Source: Sphingomonas_O antarctica
Lineage (GTDB): Bacteria > Pseudomonadota > Alphaproteobacteria > Sphingomonadales > Sphingomonadaceae
Assembly (NCBI RefSeq): GCF_965137005.1
Contig: NZ_CBCRXM010000008.1
Location: forward strand, 51,414 to 115,413
DNA: 64,000 nucleotides
Direction of reading: 5' to 3'
Shown: piece by piece, positions 37,844 through 45,554 of the stretch
How positions within the stretch are numbered: position 1 is the stretch's first letter
Layout: the number at the start of each line of letters is the position of its first letter
Translations under genes and position numbers: made by a program
The notes under the pieces: generated by a model
Told to the model about the DNA's origin: nothing
What the model saw: the letters and a program-made list of their open reading frames with translations, nothing else
Database searches by the model: none

Positions 37844-37869
37844 GTAACCTTCGCGCGGTGCGACGCGAA
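37844..37869 (+). promoter_or_regulatory. Sigma-F-type promoter for sigF-nrsF (autoregulation)
   Basis: GTAACC (37844-37849), 16 bases, CGAA (37866-37869), about 20 bases before the sigF start. Divergent from the bufA1 promoter with 41 bases between the two GTAACC boxes. The exact match indicates that the sigma factor transcribes its own gene. Confidence 0.85.
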
Positions 37870-37888
37870 TAGTGTTTCGGGAGTGCAT

Positions 37889-38425
37889 GTGCGGGCGAGC
37901 GAAGACCAGTTGAGGCAATGGATGCACGGCGGGCTCGATGGAGACGCCGTCGCCTATGCCGCGTTGCTGTCCGCGCTCGTGCCGATGCTGCGCTCGTTTT
38001 TTGGTAGCCGCATGCGGGGGGTGCCTGACGACGTCGAGGATCTGGTGCAGGAAACGATGATGGCCATTCACACGCGGCGCGGGACTTACGACCGCGACCG
38101 GCCATTCGCGCCCTGGGCCTATGCCGTCGCGCGTTACAAGATGATCGACCATTTTCGTCGGGGTCGCGTGACCGTGCCGATCGAGGATCTCGAACACATC
38201 CTGGTCAGCGAAGGCTTTGAGGATGCGGCTTCGGCGCGGCTCGATATGGACAGCCTGCTCGACGGACTGTCGCCCAAACAGGCGCAAGCGATCCGCGCCA
38301 CCAAGCTTGAAGGACTGAGCGTTGCCGAAGCCGCGACGCGCGCCGGCATGGGCGAATCCGACGTCAAGATTTCGGTTCATCGCGGCCTGATCGCATTGGC
38401 CAAACGCGTGAGAGGATCGTCATGA
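37889..38425 (+). CDS. sigF: ECF sigma factor, SigF type, controlling the bufferin locus
   Basis: 178 residues from GTG 37889 (GGGAG five bases upstream); the longer open frame would start before the promoter. Region 2: VEDLVQETMMAIHTRRGTYD and FAPWAYAVARYKMIDHFRRG. Region 4: LSPKQAQAIRATKLEGLSVAEAA followed by GMGESDVKISVHRGLIAL. The ATG of nrsF overlaps its TGA (ATGA), the usual sigma/anti-sigma coupling. In Caulobacter the homologous SigF-NrsF pair responds to heavy metals and controls bufferin operons; here the three consensus promoters around the gene support the same role. Confidence 0.92.
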   Translation: MRASEDQLRQWMHGGLDGDAVAYAALLSALVPMLRSFFGSRMRGVPDDVEDLVQETMMAIHTRRGTYDRDRPFAPWAYAVARYKMIDHFRRGRVTVPIEDLEHILVSEGFEDAASARLDMDSLLDGLSPKQAQAIRATKLEGLSVAEAATRAGMGESDVKISVHRGLIALAKRVRGSS

Positions 38426-39063
38426 ACACCGACGATCTGATTACCTCGCTAGCCGCGCATGCGGTGCCGGTGCGCCGCGGGTGGATCGTGCGGCGGATCG
38501 CGGTCGGCGCCGGGCTGGGCGCGCTTGGCACATTGGCGATGATCACGGTCCAGCTCGGCTTCCGCCCCGACCTGATGGTCGCGATGCACGGCTTCGCGTT
38601 CTGGATGAAGTGGACCTACACCATTTCGCTCGGCGTCATTGCGTTGCTGGCAGTGGCGCATCTGGCGCGGCCCGAGGCGACGTCGCCGCGCTGGCTGTGG
38701 CTGCTGGCGGTGCCGGTCGCGGCGCTGGCGGCACTGGCGACCGGCGAGTTGATCCGCACCCCGACCGCGGACTGGCCCGCCTTGTGGATGGGGCTGAGCT
38801 GGAAGATGTGCAGCACGCGTGTCGCGACGCTGTCGCTGCCGATCTTTATCGGGTTGGTGATCGCGTTCCGCCGCCTGGCGCCGACGCGGCTGCGGCTGAC
38901 GGGCGCTGTCGCCGGCCTCGCCGCAGGTGCATGTGGCGCGACATTATATTGCCTCCATTGTCCGGAAGTGTCGGCGGTTTTCGTGCTCACATGGTACACG
39001 CTGGGTATCGCCGTTGCTGCGGGCATCGGTGCGCTGATCGGTCCGCGTTTATTGCGGTGGTGA
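38422..39063 (+). CDS. nrsF: NrsF-type anti-sigma factor (DUF1109), six-TM membrane protein
   Basis: 213 residues with six TM helices and a short cytoplasmic N-terminus (NTDDLITSLAAHAVPVRRGW) that should bind the sigma factor. Cys130 (SWKMCSTR) and Cys180 (LYCLHCPE) match in position the two conserved periplasmic cysteines (near 131 and 181) of Caulobacter NrsF that are reported to be needed for metal sensing. Cys171 and Cys177 are additional. Its TGA is one base before the third sigma-F promoter, so bufA2 has its own transcript. Confidence 0.92.
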   Translation: MNTDDLITSLAAHAVPVRRGWIVRRIAVGAGLGALGTLAMITVQLGFRPDLMVAMHGFAFWMKWTYTISLGVIALLAVAHLARPEATSPRWLWLLAVPVAALAALATGELIRTPTADWPALWMGLSWKMCSTRVATLSLPIFIGLVIAFRRLAPTRLRLTGAVAGLAAGACGATLYCLHCPEVSAVFVLTWYTLGIAVAAGIGALIGPRLLRW

Positions 39064-39064
39064 T

Positions 39065-39090
39065 GTAACCGAAATCGTAACGGCTCCGAA
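39065..39090 (+). promoter_or_regulatory. Sigma-F-type promoter for bufA2-bufB-bufC
   Basis: GTAACC (39065-39070), 16 bases, CGAA (39087-39090), starting just after the nrsF stop and 44 bases before the bufA2 ATG. Third exact copy of the same promoter in 1.3 kb. Confidence 0.85.
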
Positions 39091-39134
39091 CCTGTCCTTG
39101 CCACATCCGGCACGGACTTTTCTCGGAGATCACC

Positions 39135-39398
39135 ATGAACGCTCGCATCATCGGCAGCAGCTTTGCCGCCACCGCCGCCATCATCGCCGTCGCGTCGGTT
39201 ACCACGGCAACCCCCGCATTCGCCAAGGGCGGCGCAGCCGTCGTGCATTGCTACGGCATCAACAGCTGCAAGGGCACGTCGGACTGCAAGAGCGGCGCGC
39301 ATGAGTGCAAGGGCCAGAACGAATGCAAGGGCCAGGGCTTCAAGGCGGTGTCCGCCAAGGCGTGTGCCAAGGCCGGCGGCAGCCTGACCGAAAAGTAA
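39135..39398 (+). CDS. bufA2: BufA2-type bufferin precursor (periplasmic RiPP metallophore)
   Basis: 87 residues: signal peptide (cleavage near AFA-K, residue 30) and a mature part with six cysteines at 39, 45, 51, 58, 64 and 77, spaced as HCYGINSCKGTSDCKSG, HECKGQNECKGQG and AKACAKAGG. The CKG/CKS repeats are those of BufA2-type precursors. It should be exported after BufB converts some cysteines, and chelate copper or related metals in the periplasm. GGAG lies before the ATG. A strong hairpin follows the stop, then bufB, so the precursor is probably made in excess over its maturase. Confidence 0.92.
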   Translation: MNARIIGSSFAATAAIIAVASVTTATPAFAKGGAAVVHCYGINSCKGTSDCKSGAHECKGQNECKGQGFKAVSAKACAKAGGSLTEK

Positions 39399-39407
39399 AA
39401 TGAACTT

Positions 39408-39433
39408 CAGGTCCGGCCCAAGGGCCGGGCCTG
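39408..39433 (+). terminator. Intercistronic hairpin between bufA2 and bufB
   Basis: Two 12-base arms (CAGGTCCGGCCC and GGGCCGGGCCTG, 11 of 12 complementary) with a 2-base turn, ten bases after the bufA2 stop. No T-run. Likely partial attenuator or 3'-end stabiliser that keeps precursor mRNA more abundant than bufBC mRNA. Confidence 0.55.
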
Positions 39434-39456
39434 AAACCGTTCGCAAGGATTCGACG

Positions 39457-40290
39457 ATGACCCGCAATCCCGCCTTTCACGGCTTCGGCCTCGGGCTCCG
39501 CTCGGCGCATTATGCCGACTTTCTGGAGCGCGACATCGCGGTCGATTTCGTCGAGGTCATTTCGGAAAACTTCATGATCGACGGTGGGCGGCCCCGCGAC
39601 ATTCTGCGCCGCGTGCGCGAGCGCCATCCGGTCGCGCTGCACGGCGTATCGATGTCGATCGGATCGGCCGACGGCCTCGACCGCGAACATCTGTCGCGGC
39701 TGAAGGAACTGGTCGATTTCGTCGATCCGCTATTCGTTTCGGACCATTTGTGCTGGACGCGGATCGAGGGGTTCAACTCGCACGATCTGTTGCCGCTGCC
39801 TTACACCGAGGAAGCCCTGGCCGTCGTGTGTGCGAATTTGGACCAGGCGCAGGATACGCTCGGCCGCGCGATGCTGATCGAAAATCCATCGAGCTACATC
39901 GCGTTTCCGGGCGGTGAGACCGAGTGGCAGTTCATGGCGGAGATGTGCGCACGCACCGGCTGCGACCTGCTGCTCGACGTCAACAACATCTTCGTCAGCG
40001 CGACCAATCACGGGTTCGACGCGATCGACTATCTCGACGGTGTCCCCGCCGACCGCGTTCGCCAGATCCACCTGGCCGGACACAGCCAGGGCCAGGACTT
40101 GCTGATCGACACGCACGACCGCCCGGTACCGGCATCGGTCTGGGCATTGTACGAGGCCGCACTGGCCCGCGTCGGACCCGTCGCGACGATGATCGAGCGC
40201 GACGATGCGATCCCGCCGCTGGCCGAATTGCTGGCCGAACTCCATGTCGCGCGCGGTATCGCCTCTTCGCAAGCACGGCTGGCGGCATGA
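39457..40290 (+). CDS. bufB: BufB, MNIO (DUF692) multinuclear iron oxidative enzyme maturing the bufferin
   Basis: 277 residues from ATG 39457 (AAGGA seven bases upstream). TIM-barrel DUF692 with metal-ligand blocks in order: HGVSMSIG, VSDHLCW, LIENPSSY, LLLDVNNIFVSA, IHLAGHS, DTHDRPV and MIERDD. MNIO enzymes use two or three iron ions to oxidise precursor cysteines. Its TGA overlaps the bufC ATG (ATGA). It probably serves bufA2 and, in trans, bufA1, since no second MNIO gene is present in the window. Confidence 0.94.
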   Translation: MTRNPAFHGFGLGLRSAHYADFLERDIAVDFVEVISENFMIDGGRPRDILRRVRERHPVALHGVSMSIGSADGLDREHLSRLKELVDFVDPLFVSDHLCWTRIEGFNSHDLLPLPYTEEALAVVCANLDQAQDTLGRAMLIENPSSYIAFPGGETEWQFMAEMCARTGCDLLLDVNNIFVSATNHGFDAIDYLDGVPADRVRQIHLAGHSQGQDLLIDTHDRPVPASVWALYEAALARVGPVATMIERDDAIPPLAELLAELHVARGIASSQARLAA

Positions 40291-41027
40291 GCCTGCTTGC
40301 GCTGCAACGCGATTTCCGCCGCAATCTTGTCGGCGAAACACTCGCGGCAAGCCATAGCGAAGCGCGCGGCATGGCGGTCTATCACAACGCCTATCGTGTC
40401 CAGCTGACCGACTGCCTCGCCGAAACCTTTGCCCAGACCCATGCGTGGTTGGGCGGCGAGGCCTTTGTCGTCGCCGCCCGCGCGCATATCGAGGCGCGCC
40501 CGCCCTCGGGCTGGACGCTCGCCGCTTATGGCGACGATTTCGACCGTACCCTGACGACGCTGTACCCTGACGACCCGGAAATCGCCGAACTCGCGCGGCT
40601 CGAATGGCTGTTGTCGCGCGCATTCGAGGGTGCGGATGCCGAAGGCTTGTCCGTCGAAGGCATAACCGGTGTGGACTGGGAGCAGGCGGAGCTGGAGTTC
40701 GTCCCGTCCATGCGGATCGTCCCGGTGCGTACCAATGCGGGAGCGATCTGGTCGGCGCTCACTGCCGAGTTATCGCCGCCCGATGCCGCCTTGTTGCCGT
40801 CTGCCATGTTCCTGATCGTGTGGCGTCAGGGTTTCACGCCGTGTTTCCGTTCGACCGACGCGATCGAGCATGGCGCGATTGACGCGCTGATCGCGGGCGC
40901 CAGTTTTGCAACTTTGTGCGCGAAGCTCGTGGCGGACCATGGCGAAGCGCAGGGCGTCGCGCTGGCCGGATCGCTCCTCGGGCAATGGATAGCCGACGGC
41001 CTGCTCTTTGCCGTCAGAGGCGGATAA
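40287..41027 (+). CDS. bufC: BufC, DUF2063-domain partner of the MNIO maturase
   Basis: 246 residues, all-helical N-terminal DUF2063 domain (LLALQRDFRRNLVGETLAAS, GMAVYHNAYRVQLTDCLAET and LARLEWLLSRAFEGADA) and a less conserved C-terminal part with WRQGFTPCFR. BufC/HvfC proteins bind the precursor and deliver it to BufB. Coupled to bufB by ATGA. Followed by a hairpin carrying the ambiguous base. Confidence 0.92.
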   Translation: MSLLALQRDFRRNLVGETLAASHSEARGMAVYHNAYRVQLTDCLAETFAQTHAWLGGEAFVVAARAHIEARPPSGWTLAAYGDDFDRTLTTLYPDDPEIAELARLEWLLSRAFEGADAEGLSVEGITGVDWEQAELEFVPSMRIVPVRTNAGAIWSALTAELSPPDAALLPSAMFLIVWRQGFTPCFRSTDAIEHGAIDALIAGASFATLCAKLVADHGEAQGVALAGSLLGQWIADGLLFAVRGG

Positions 41028-41040
41028 GACTTCGGTCTGC

Positions 41041-41067
41041 GGCGCCCGGCCGCATTGGCCGGGCNCC
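41041..41067. terminator. Strong hairpin after bufC containing an ambiguous base
   Basis: Arms GGCGCCCGGCC (41041-41051) and GGCCGGGCNCC (41057-41067) around the loop GCATT. With N41065 as G the 11-bp stem is perfect, so G is the likely base. It separates the convergent bufC and the His-rich gene and may act in both directions. No T-run. Confidence 0.6.
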
Positions 41068-41077
41068 GCCGATCTCC

Positions 41078-41368
41078 CTAACGACAGACGCGGATCTGGC
41101 GATGATGGCGCCATTCGGTGTGGCAGCGATTGTGCCCGCGGCCGTTGCGCCAGCCATAATGGCGGCCGTTATCGTGGCGGTCGTACCGGCCATAGCGGCC
41201 GTCACGATCGCGCCCATGCCAATCGCGGTGGTCATCACGCGCGTGTCGATCATAGCGGACGTCCTGATAGCCGCGATCGTTGTGATGATCCTTGGCACTG
41301 GCGGCCGTCGTCACACCGAGGCTGGCAAGCGCCAGTCCAGCCGTTGCGAGGATATGGGTAATCTTCAT
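41078..41368 (-). CDS. Exported His/Arg/Asp-rich small protein, possible metal binder
   Basis: 96 residues from ATG 41368 (AAAGGA seven bases upstream): signal peptide (KITHILATAGLALASLGVTT, cleavage near ASA-K), then a strongly charged tail rich in His, Arg, Asp and Tyr (KDHHNDRGYQDVRYDRHARD, DNGRHYGWRNGRGHNRCHTE) with two cysteines. The composition resembles RcnB-like periplasmic proteins, though the fold is not clear. Convergent to the bufferin operon; metal or acid buffering is plausible but unproven. No GTAACC-N16-CGAA element upstream. The following 41369-41665 stretch shows no convincing gene. Confidence 0.65.
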   Translation of the reverse strand: MKITHILATAGLALASLGVTTAASAKDHHNDRGYQDVRYDRHARDDHRDWHGRDRDGRYGRYDRHDNGRHYGWRNGRGHNRCHTEWRHHRQIRVCR

Positions 41369-41665
41369 AATGATCCTTTCACCCGGGAAATCGGGCCACA
41401 GCTTGCAATACGCACGGGATCGCGGATCGCGCGTGAACGGGTTCGTCAGCGGACGTCCATGTTGGCCTTCAACGCACGACCGAGTTTCGCGTTGCCCAGA
41501 CGGCAAAGCGCGCGGCCCAATACAGGCAAGAACAATTATCCACGGATCCGCGTGATCGGGTGACGCGCCGGGGCATCGCGAATGGTGCCCGCTTCACCGG
41601 CGATATTTCGGGTTCAGGCGGTCGCAACGACCGAACTTCGTCGTCGCAGACTATGGCCAATCGGG

Positions 41666-42835
41666 TCATGCCGCGATCCGGTGCGGCATGCGCATGTTGT
41701 GATAGAGCGCGAAAAGCTCTGCAAAGTGATCGTCCATCGAGCGCGGCGGCGGGGCCGGCTTAGTCGCAACAGGGCCTGTCTGCCGATCGGTGAGGAACGT
41801 GCCGATCGCCGCGGCTGCGGCGCGAGTGTCTCCAGAGGCGTAGCAATAGCCTCCGGCCTCACGCGCCTGATCGGCGGCACCCCCGCGGTCGGGAACGATC
41901 AGGGTCAGGCCCGATGCGCGCGCCTCGGCCGCGATGATGCCGAACGTCTCCGCTTCGCAGCCATGGACCAACGCATCTCCGCTAGAGAGCAATCGGGCGA
42001 GCGCCGGGCGATCCGCAATCGGGGACAGGAAATGGACGTGCGGATTGTCGCCCGCGCGGCGCAGCAGCTTGGCGCGGTCGCGGCCATTGCCGATCAGCAC
42101 CAGTCCGACCGGCGCGTTGACTCCGGCCATGGTCACCGCGTCGATGATCATCGGCCAGCGCTTTTCGGGTGCGTGGCGACCAACGCCAAGGAGCAGGGTC
42201 GCATCGGGTCCCAGCCCGCACCGCGCCAGCAAACGCGCGCGCAGATCCTCGTCACGCAATTCGGGCGAAAACAGATGTGGCTCGGTCCCCATCGGGATCG
42301 TCACGACGCGCCGCAGCCCGCCTTGGCGCAAGCGATCGGTCAAGCTCGCGCCCGCGCTGACCACCGCGTCGAACCGCGCATCGAGGCGGAGCAGGTGGCG
42401 CCAATACCAGTCGAACTGCCGGTCGACGGTCGATTGCGAGGCGACATCCTCGAACCAGCGATAGGCATAGGCCGATAGCGGGTCGGCGTGCATGATCAGC
42501 GCGCGCAGGGCGTCGCCGCGCCATGCCGCGACCATCGAAGCGCTGCGCCACGGCGAGGATGCCTCGACAATGTCGGGCCGTTCCTGGTCGAGCAGCGCGT
42601 GAAGCACTTCGGCGCTGGCGAAATAGCGGTATTTGAAATCGACCGGAAAGCGCGGCGATTCCACCCAGATGATCCGGGCGCCGGGGCCGCGTTCCTCGAC
42701 GCGATTGGTTTCGCCCGGCGCGATGACGACGATTTCATGCCCCATCGCCGGGCCGCTCGCCAGCTTGCGGTCGATATAGGTGCGCACGCCGCCGCCCTGT
42801 GGCGCGTAAAAGGCGCAGACGTCGACGATCTTCAT
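41666..42835 (-). CDS. Family 4-type glycosyltransferase
   Basis: 389 residues from ATG 42835, which overlaps the TGA of the DUF2141 gene (ATGA). GT-B fold: N-terminal KIVDVCAFYAPQGGGVRTYI with the glycine loop, C-terminal LLLGVGRHAPEKRWPMIIDA and the EX7E motif in GCEAETFGIIAAEARASG. It transfers a nucleotide-sugar residue to an acceptor on the cytoplasmic face. Last gene of the envelope-glycan run. Substrate unknown. Confidence 0.9.
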   Translation of the reverse strand: MKIVDVCAFYAPQGGGVRTYIDRKLASGPAMGHEIVVIAPGETNRVEERGPGARIIWVESPRFPVDFKYRYFASAEVLHALLDQERPDIVEASSPWRSASMVAAWRGDALRALIMHADPLSAYAYRWFEDVASQSTVDRQFDWYWRHLLRLDARFDAVVSAGASLTDRLRQGGLRRVVTIPMGTEPHLFSPELRDEDLRARLLARCGLGPDATLLLGVGRHAPEKRWPMIIDAVTMAGVNAPVGLVLIGNGRDRAKLLRRAGDNPHVHFLSPIADRPALARLLSSGDALVHGCEAETFGIIAAEARASGLTLIVPDRGGAADQAREAGGYCYASGDTRAAAAAIGTFLTDRQTGPVATKPAPPPRSMDDHFAELFALYHNMRMPHRIAA

Positions 42836-43368
42836 TGCCCCGACCCCGCAATCGGACCGAATGAGAACAGCCCGCGGCGATAGTTCATCCGGATCTGCAA
42901 CGGCGTCGGCCCGGTGCGCGCCATCACGCGCGCCACGGCTGCCTTCGGCCGCGACCAGCCGATCGGCGGATTGTTGGGAAAGCCGACGCCATCGGTGCTC
43001 AACGTAAATTTGTGGTCGCCATTGCGGTCGTGGAGCAGCGACAACGCATAATAGCCCGTGCGCGGTGCCCGGATGCACAGCGACACCGGCCCCGACGGCG
43101 GCACCGCGACATCGACGCGGGCAAACGCTTTGTGCGCGGCGACCAACATATTGTCGTCGGCCAGAAAATCCTGATCATTGTCGGGATAAAGCTCGAGCCT
43201 GAGCCGCCCCGTGCGATCCTTTAGCCCCAGCACCGTTACCAAGAACGACGGCCCGGTTTCGGCGGGGGCGCAATGTCCTTCGGCAAGACCAAGAGCCGGT
43301 GTCGACGGCAGCGCCAACGCCGCCGTGCCGCTGAGCGCGACGGGGACCAGAAACGCGGCGGCCTTCAC
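42832..43368 (-). CDS. DUF2141 exported protein
   Basis: 178 residues: signal peptide (KAAAFLVPVALSGTAALA), then a beta-sandwich with DUF2141 blocks TGRLRLELYPDNDQDFLADD, VPPSGPVSLCIRAPRTGYYA, LLHDRNGDHKFTLSTDGVGF and PPIGWSRPK. Coupled on both sides by ATGA overlaps to a membrane protein and a glycosyltransferase, which suggests a part in envelope glycan handling. No known activity. Confidence 0.88.
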   Translation of the reverse strand: MKAAAFLVPVALSGTAALALPSTPALGLAEGHCAPAETGPSFLVTVLGLKDRTGRLRLELYPDNDQDFLADDNMLVAAHKAFARVDVAVPPSGPVSLCIRAPRTGYYALSLLHDRNGDHKFTLSTDGVGFPNNPPIGWSRPKAAVARVMARTGPTPLQIRMNYRRGLFSFGPIAGSGQ

Positions 43369-44306
43369 CGATGCTTGCCCTCAAGCGCGAAGTGGCGCGC
43401 CAGCAGCCCCGCGCCCACGACCAGATGCGTGAGCAGAATGACCCCGGCGAGCATCGTCAGCAATTCCGCGATGGCGATGTCGTGGCCGACCAGCACCACC
43501 GCCAGCCCGGCGAACACCACATCCTTGTTGGGCAGGAACGGCAGGCGCGAGATGAGCAAACGGATCGTCGCCAGCAGCAGCCACCAGCTGAGCGCGACAT
43601 CCGGCAGCACCAGATGCCATAACAGCGCCGACAGCGCGGTCGCGACCGCAATGCGGGTCAGCTGTGCCGCGAAAATGAACCGCAATTCAGAACGCGACAG
43701 GCTGAACAGCCGGCCGCGAAACGCCATCACGACGCCCGATGACGCCAGCACGACGGCGATCGACACCGCCAGTTCATGGCCATGTCCGCCGAGTGGCAAC
43801 AGATTGGCGAACGGCCATGCGACGCCAACCATCGCCAGCGTGGCGGCGTTGCCCGCTATGGCCGAGAGGATCGCGACATCCTTGACCGCGCCGAAGGGCG
43901 AGGTGGCAAGGTTCGCCCGCCGCCGCGCCCAATCGTAAAAATAGACCTCGCCAACATAGCCCATCAACAGGTCGTTGCCGATCAATTTGCTGATCAACGG
44001 CAGCAAGCCCGACAGCGGGATCCGCCACAAGCGACGAAAAATGACCCAGTCAACAAAGGGTGCCGTCAGATACCAGGTCGCGAAAACCGCCCAGAAGGCG
44101 ACCGATCCCGGCAGCATCGCGGTGACCTGGCGCAAATTGAGTTCGCGAAATTGAAGCAGTGCGGCGACGAAGATGGCGAGCGACAGCAACGGCCCGATGA
44201 TCCGGGCGACGCTGCCGAGTTCGATGTGAAGGGGTTCGGGATCGAGCGGCGCGAAGGGGGCTGACCATTCGTTCGCCGTGGCGGAAGACTGAGGTGATGG
44301 CGGCAT
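43365..44306 (-). CDS. Polytopic membrane protein of the glycan cluster
   Basis: 313 residues from ATG 44306 with about eight TM helices (first at 35-55). The blocks FWAVFATWYLTAPFVDWVIF and MGYVGEVYFYDWARRR recall LPG-synthase-type TM regions, but no diagnostic motif is visible. Position between GT genes and DUF2141, with ATGA coupling to the latter, suggests a role in lipid-linked glycan transport or assembly. Unassigned otherwise. Confidence 0.72.
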   Translation of the reverse strand: MPPSPQSSATANEWSAPFAPLDPEPLHIELGSVARIIGPLLSLAIFVAALLQFRELNLRQVTAMLPGSVAFWAVFATWYLTAPFVDWVIFRRLWRIPLSGLLPLISKLIGNDLLMGYVGEVYFYDWARRRANLATSPFGAVKDVAILSAIAGNAATLAMVGVAWPFANLLPLGGHGHELAVSIAVVLASSGVVMAFRGRLFSLSRSELRFIFAAQLTRIAVATALSALLWHLVLPDVALSWWLLLATIRLLISRLPFLPNKDVVFAGLAVVLVGHDIAIAELLTMLAGVILLTHLVVGAGLLARHFALEGKHR

Positions 44307-44346
44307 CCAGGAATGTCTCTCGGTCGACTGGTTCGACCTGGAGACG

Positions 44347-45519
44347 TCACGGAGCGGACAAAGCCGCACATTCGATGTCGGATACAATATGGCTCGATCG
44401 GCCCGGCGCAGCGACGACGTTCGAAAAAACCTGGAGATAGGCCTTAGCGGCGTGCTCCACCGTAAAGCGCGCAGCATGTGTCCGTGCTGCGTTTGCGGAA
44501 TAGGGCCGCGACTTGATTGCCGTCAGCGCGTGCGCAAATGCCGCCGTGTCGCCAACTTTGGTCAGGAGACCAAAGCGGCCGGATTGCAGCAGATAGTCCA
44601 TGCTGACGCTGCAATTGGTCGCGACGATGGGCAGACCGGCGGCCAATGCCTCGATCACCACTGCGGGCACACCTTCGTAATCGGACGACATCAGGAAATA
44701 GTCGGCTTCGGCAAAACTTTCCGCGACCGATGATTGGTATCCCGGCATCGTCACTCGCCCGGTCAACCCCAACGTCGCAACCAAGCGTTCGAGTGCCGCG
44801 CGGTCCGGCCCGTCACCGATGATCGTCAGACGGTCTTCGGATGCCGCGCCCTGCGCAAAGGCACGGAGCATCAGGGCGAAATTCTTTTGGGTCGTCAGCC
44901 GTCCGGCGGCAACGAACCGCCGCTCTCGAATTGCGGGCGTGCGCGGCTGTGCCAAAAGGGCCAGTTCGGCAATCGATACGGCAGCGTCCTCGACAATCCA
45001 GACCTTGGCCGGATCGACCCCCATCGCGACGGCAATTTCTGCACGCATCGGCTCCGCCATGCCGACAACGGCGTGGGCCAACCGCCCCTGCAGCCGCAGC
45101 CAGCGGCGATAAAACCAGCGTCCCGCCGGATGCATGTCGCGGCGCGCGAGATCGTTGCTGACCTTGATCACGATTGGCGGGCAGCGCCGCCCCAGCAGCA
45201 TCCGCATCGCCAGCATCACCACCGCATAGGTATTGCCCGCGCAGAACAGGATGTCGGGCTGCAGGCGGCGGATCGCCCCGGGCAGGCGCGCGGTCATCCA
45301 CAACGTCTCGAACGGCGCGGTCGAAAATCCGGGTTGGTCGAACGTCCGATACTGCGCCGGTGGATTGCCCGTGCCCATCGCCCCGGCGTCGCGGCCCATG
45401 AGCACGATCGCATCGATCCCGCGTTGCTGCCAATGGGCGTTGAGGCGCAGGGCAACGCGTTCGACCCCGCCGGGTTCGAAACTGTGCAATGGCGTGAGGA
45501 TGCGAAGCGGGCGGGGCAT
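44347..45519 (-). CDS. Glycosyltransferase, GT4-like
   Basis: 390 residues, GT-B fold. Start PRPLRILTPLHSFEPGGVER carries the glycine-rich acceptor loop; the C-terminal half has FVAAGRLTTQKNFALMLRAF, LTIIGDGPDR and the EX7E motif SSDYEGVPAVVIEALAAGLP. Forty bases upstream of the membrane-protein gene and 35 after the deacetylase gene, all on one strand. Cytoplasmic, nucleotide-sugar dependent; sugar unknown. Confidence 0.92.
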   Translation of the reverse strand: MPRPLRILTPLHSFEPGGVERVALRLNAHWQQRGIDAIVLMGRDAGAMGTGNPPAQYRTFDQPGFSTAPFETLWMTARLPGAIRRLQPDILFCAGNTYAVVMLAMRMLLGRRCPPIVIKVSNDLARRDMHPAGRWFYRRWLRLQGRLAHAVVGMAEPMRAEIAVAMGVDPAKVWIVEDAAVSIAELALLAQPRTPAIRERRFVAAGRLTTQKNFALMLRAFAQGAASEDRLTIIGDGPDRAALERLVATLGLTGRVTMPGYQSSVAESFAEADYFLMSSDYEGVPAVVIEALAAGLPIVATNCSVSMDYLLQSGRFGLLTKVGDTAAFAHALTAIKSRPYSANAARTHAARFTVEHAAKAYLQVFSNVVAAPGRSSHIVSDIECAALSAP

Positions 45520-45554
45520 TTGCAGTAAGACGCCGCGCGTTCGTCAAATCCGGA

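Noticed and set aside
41469..41669. A 66-codon minus-strand ORF in the gap before the glycosyltransferase gene
   Set aside because: No ribosome site, biased Arg-rich composition and no recognisable pattern.
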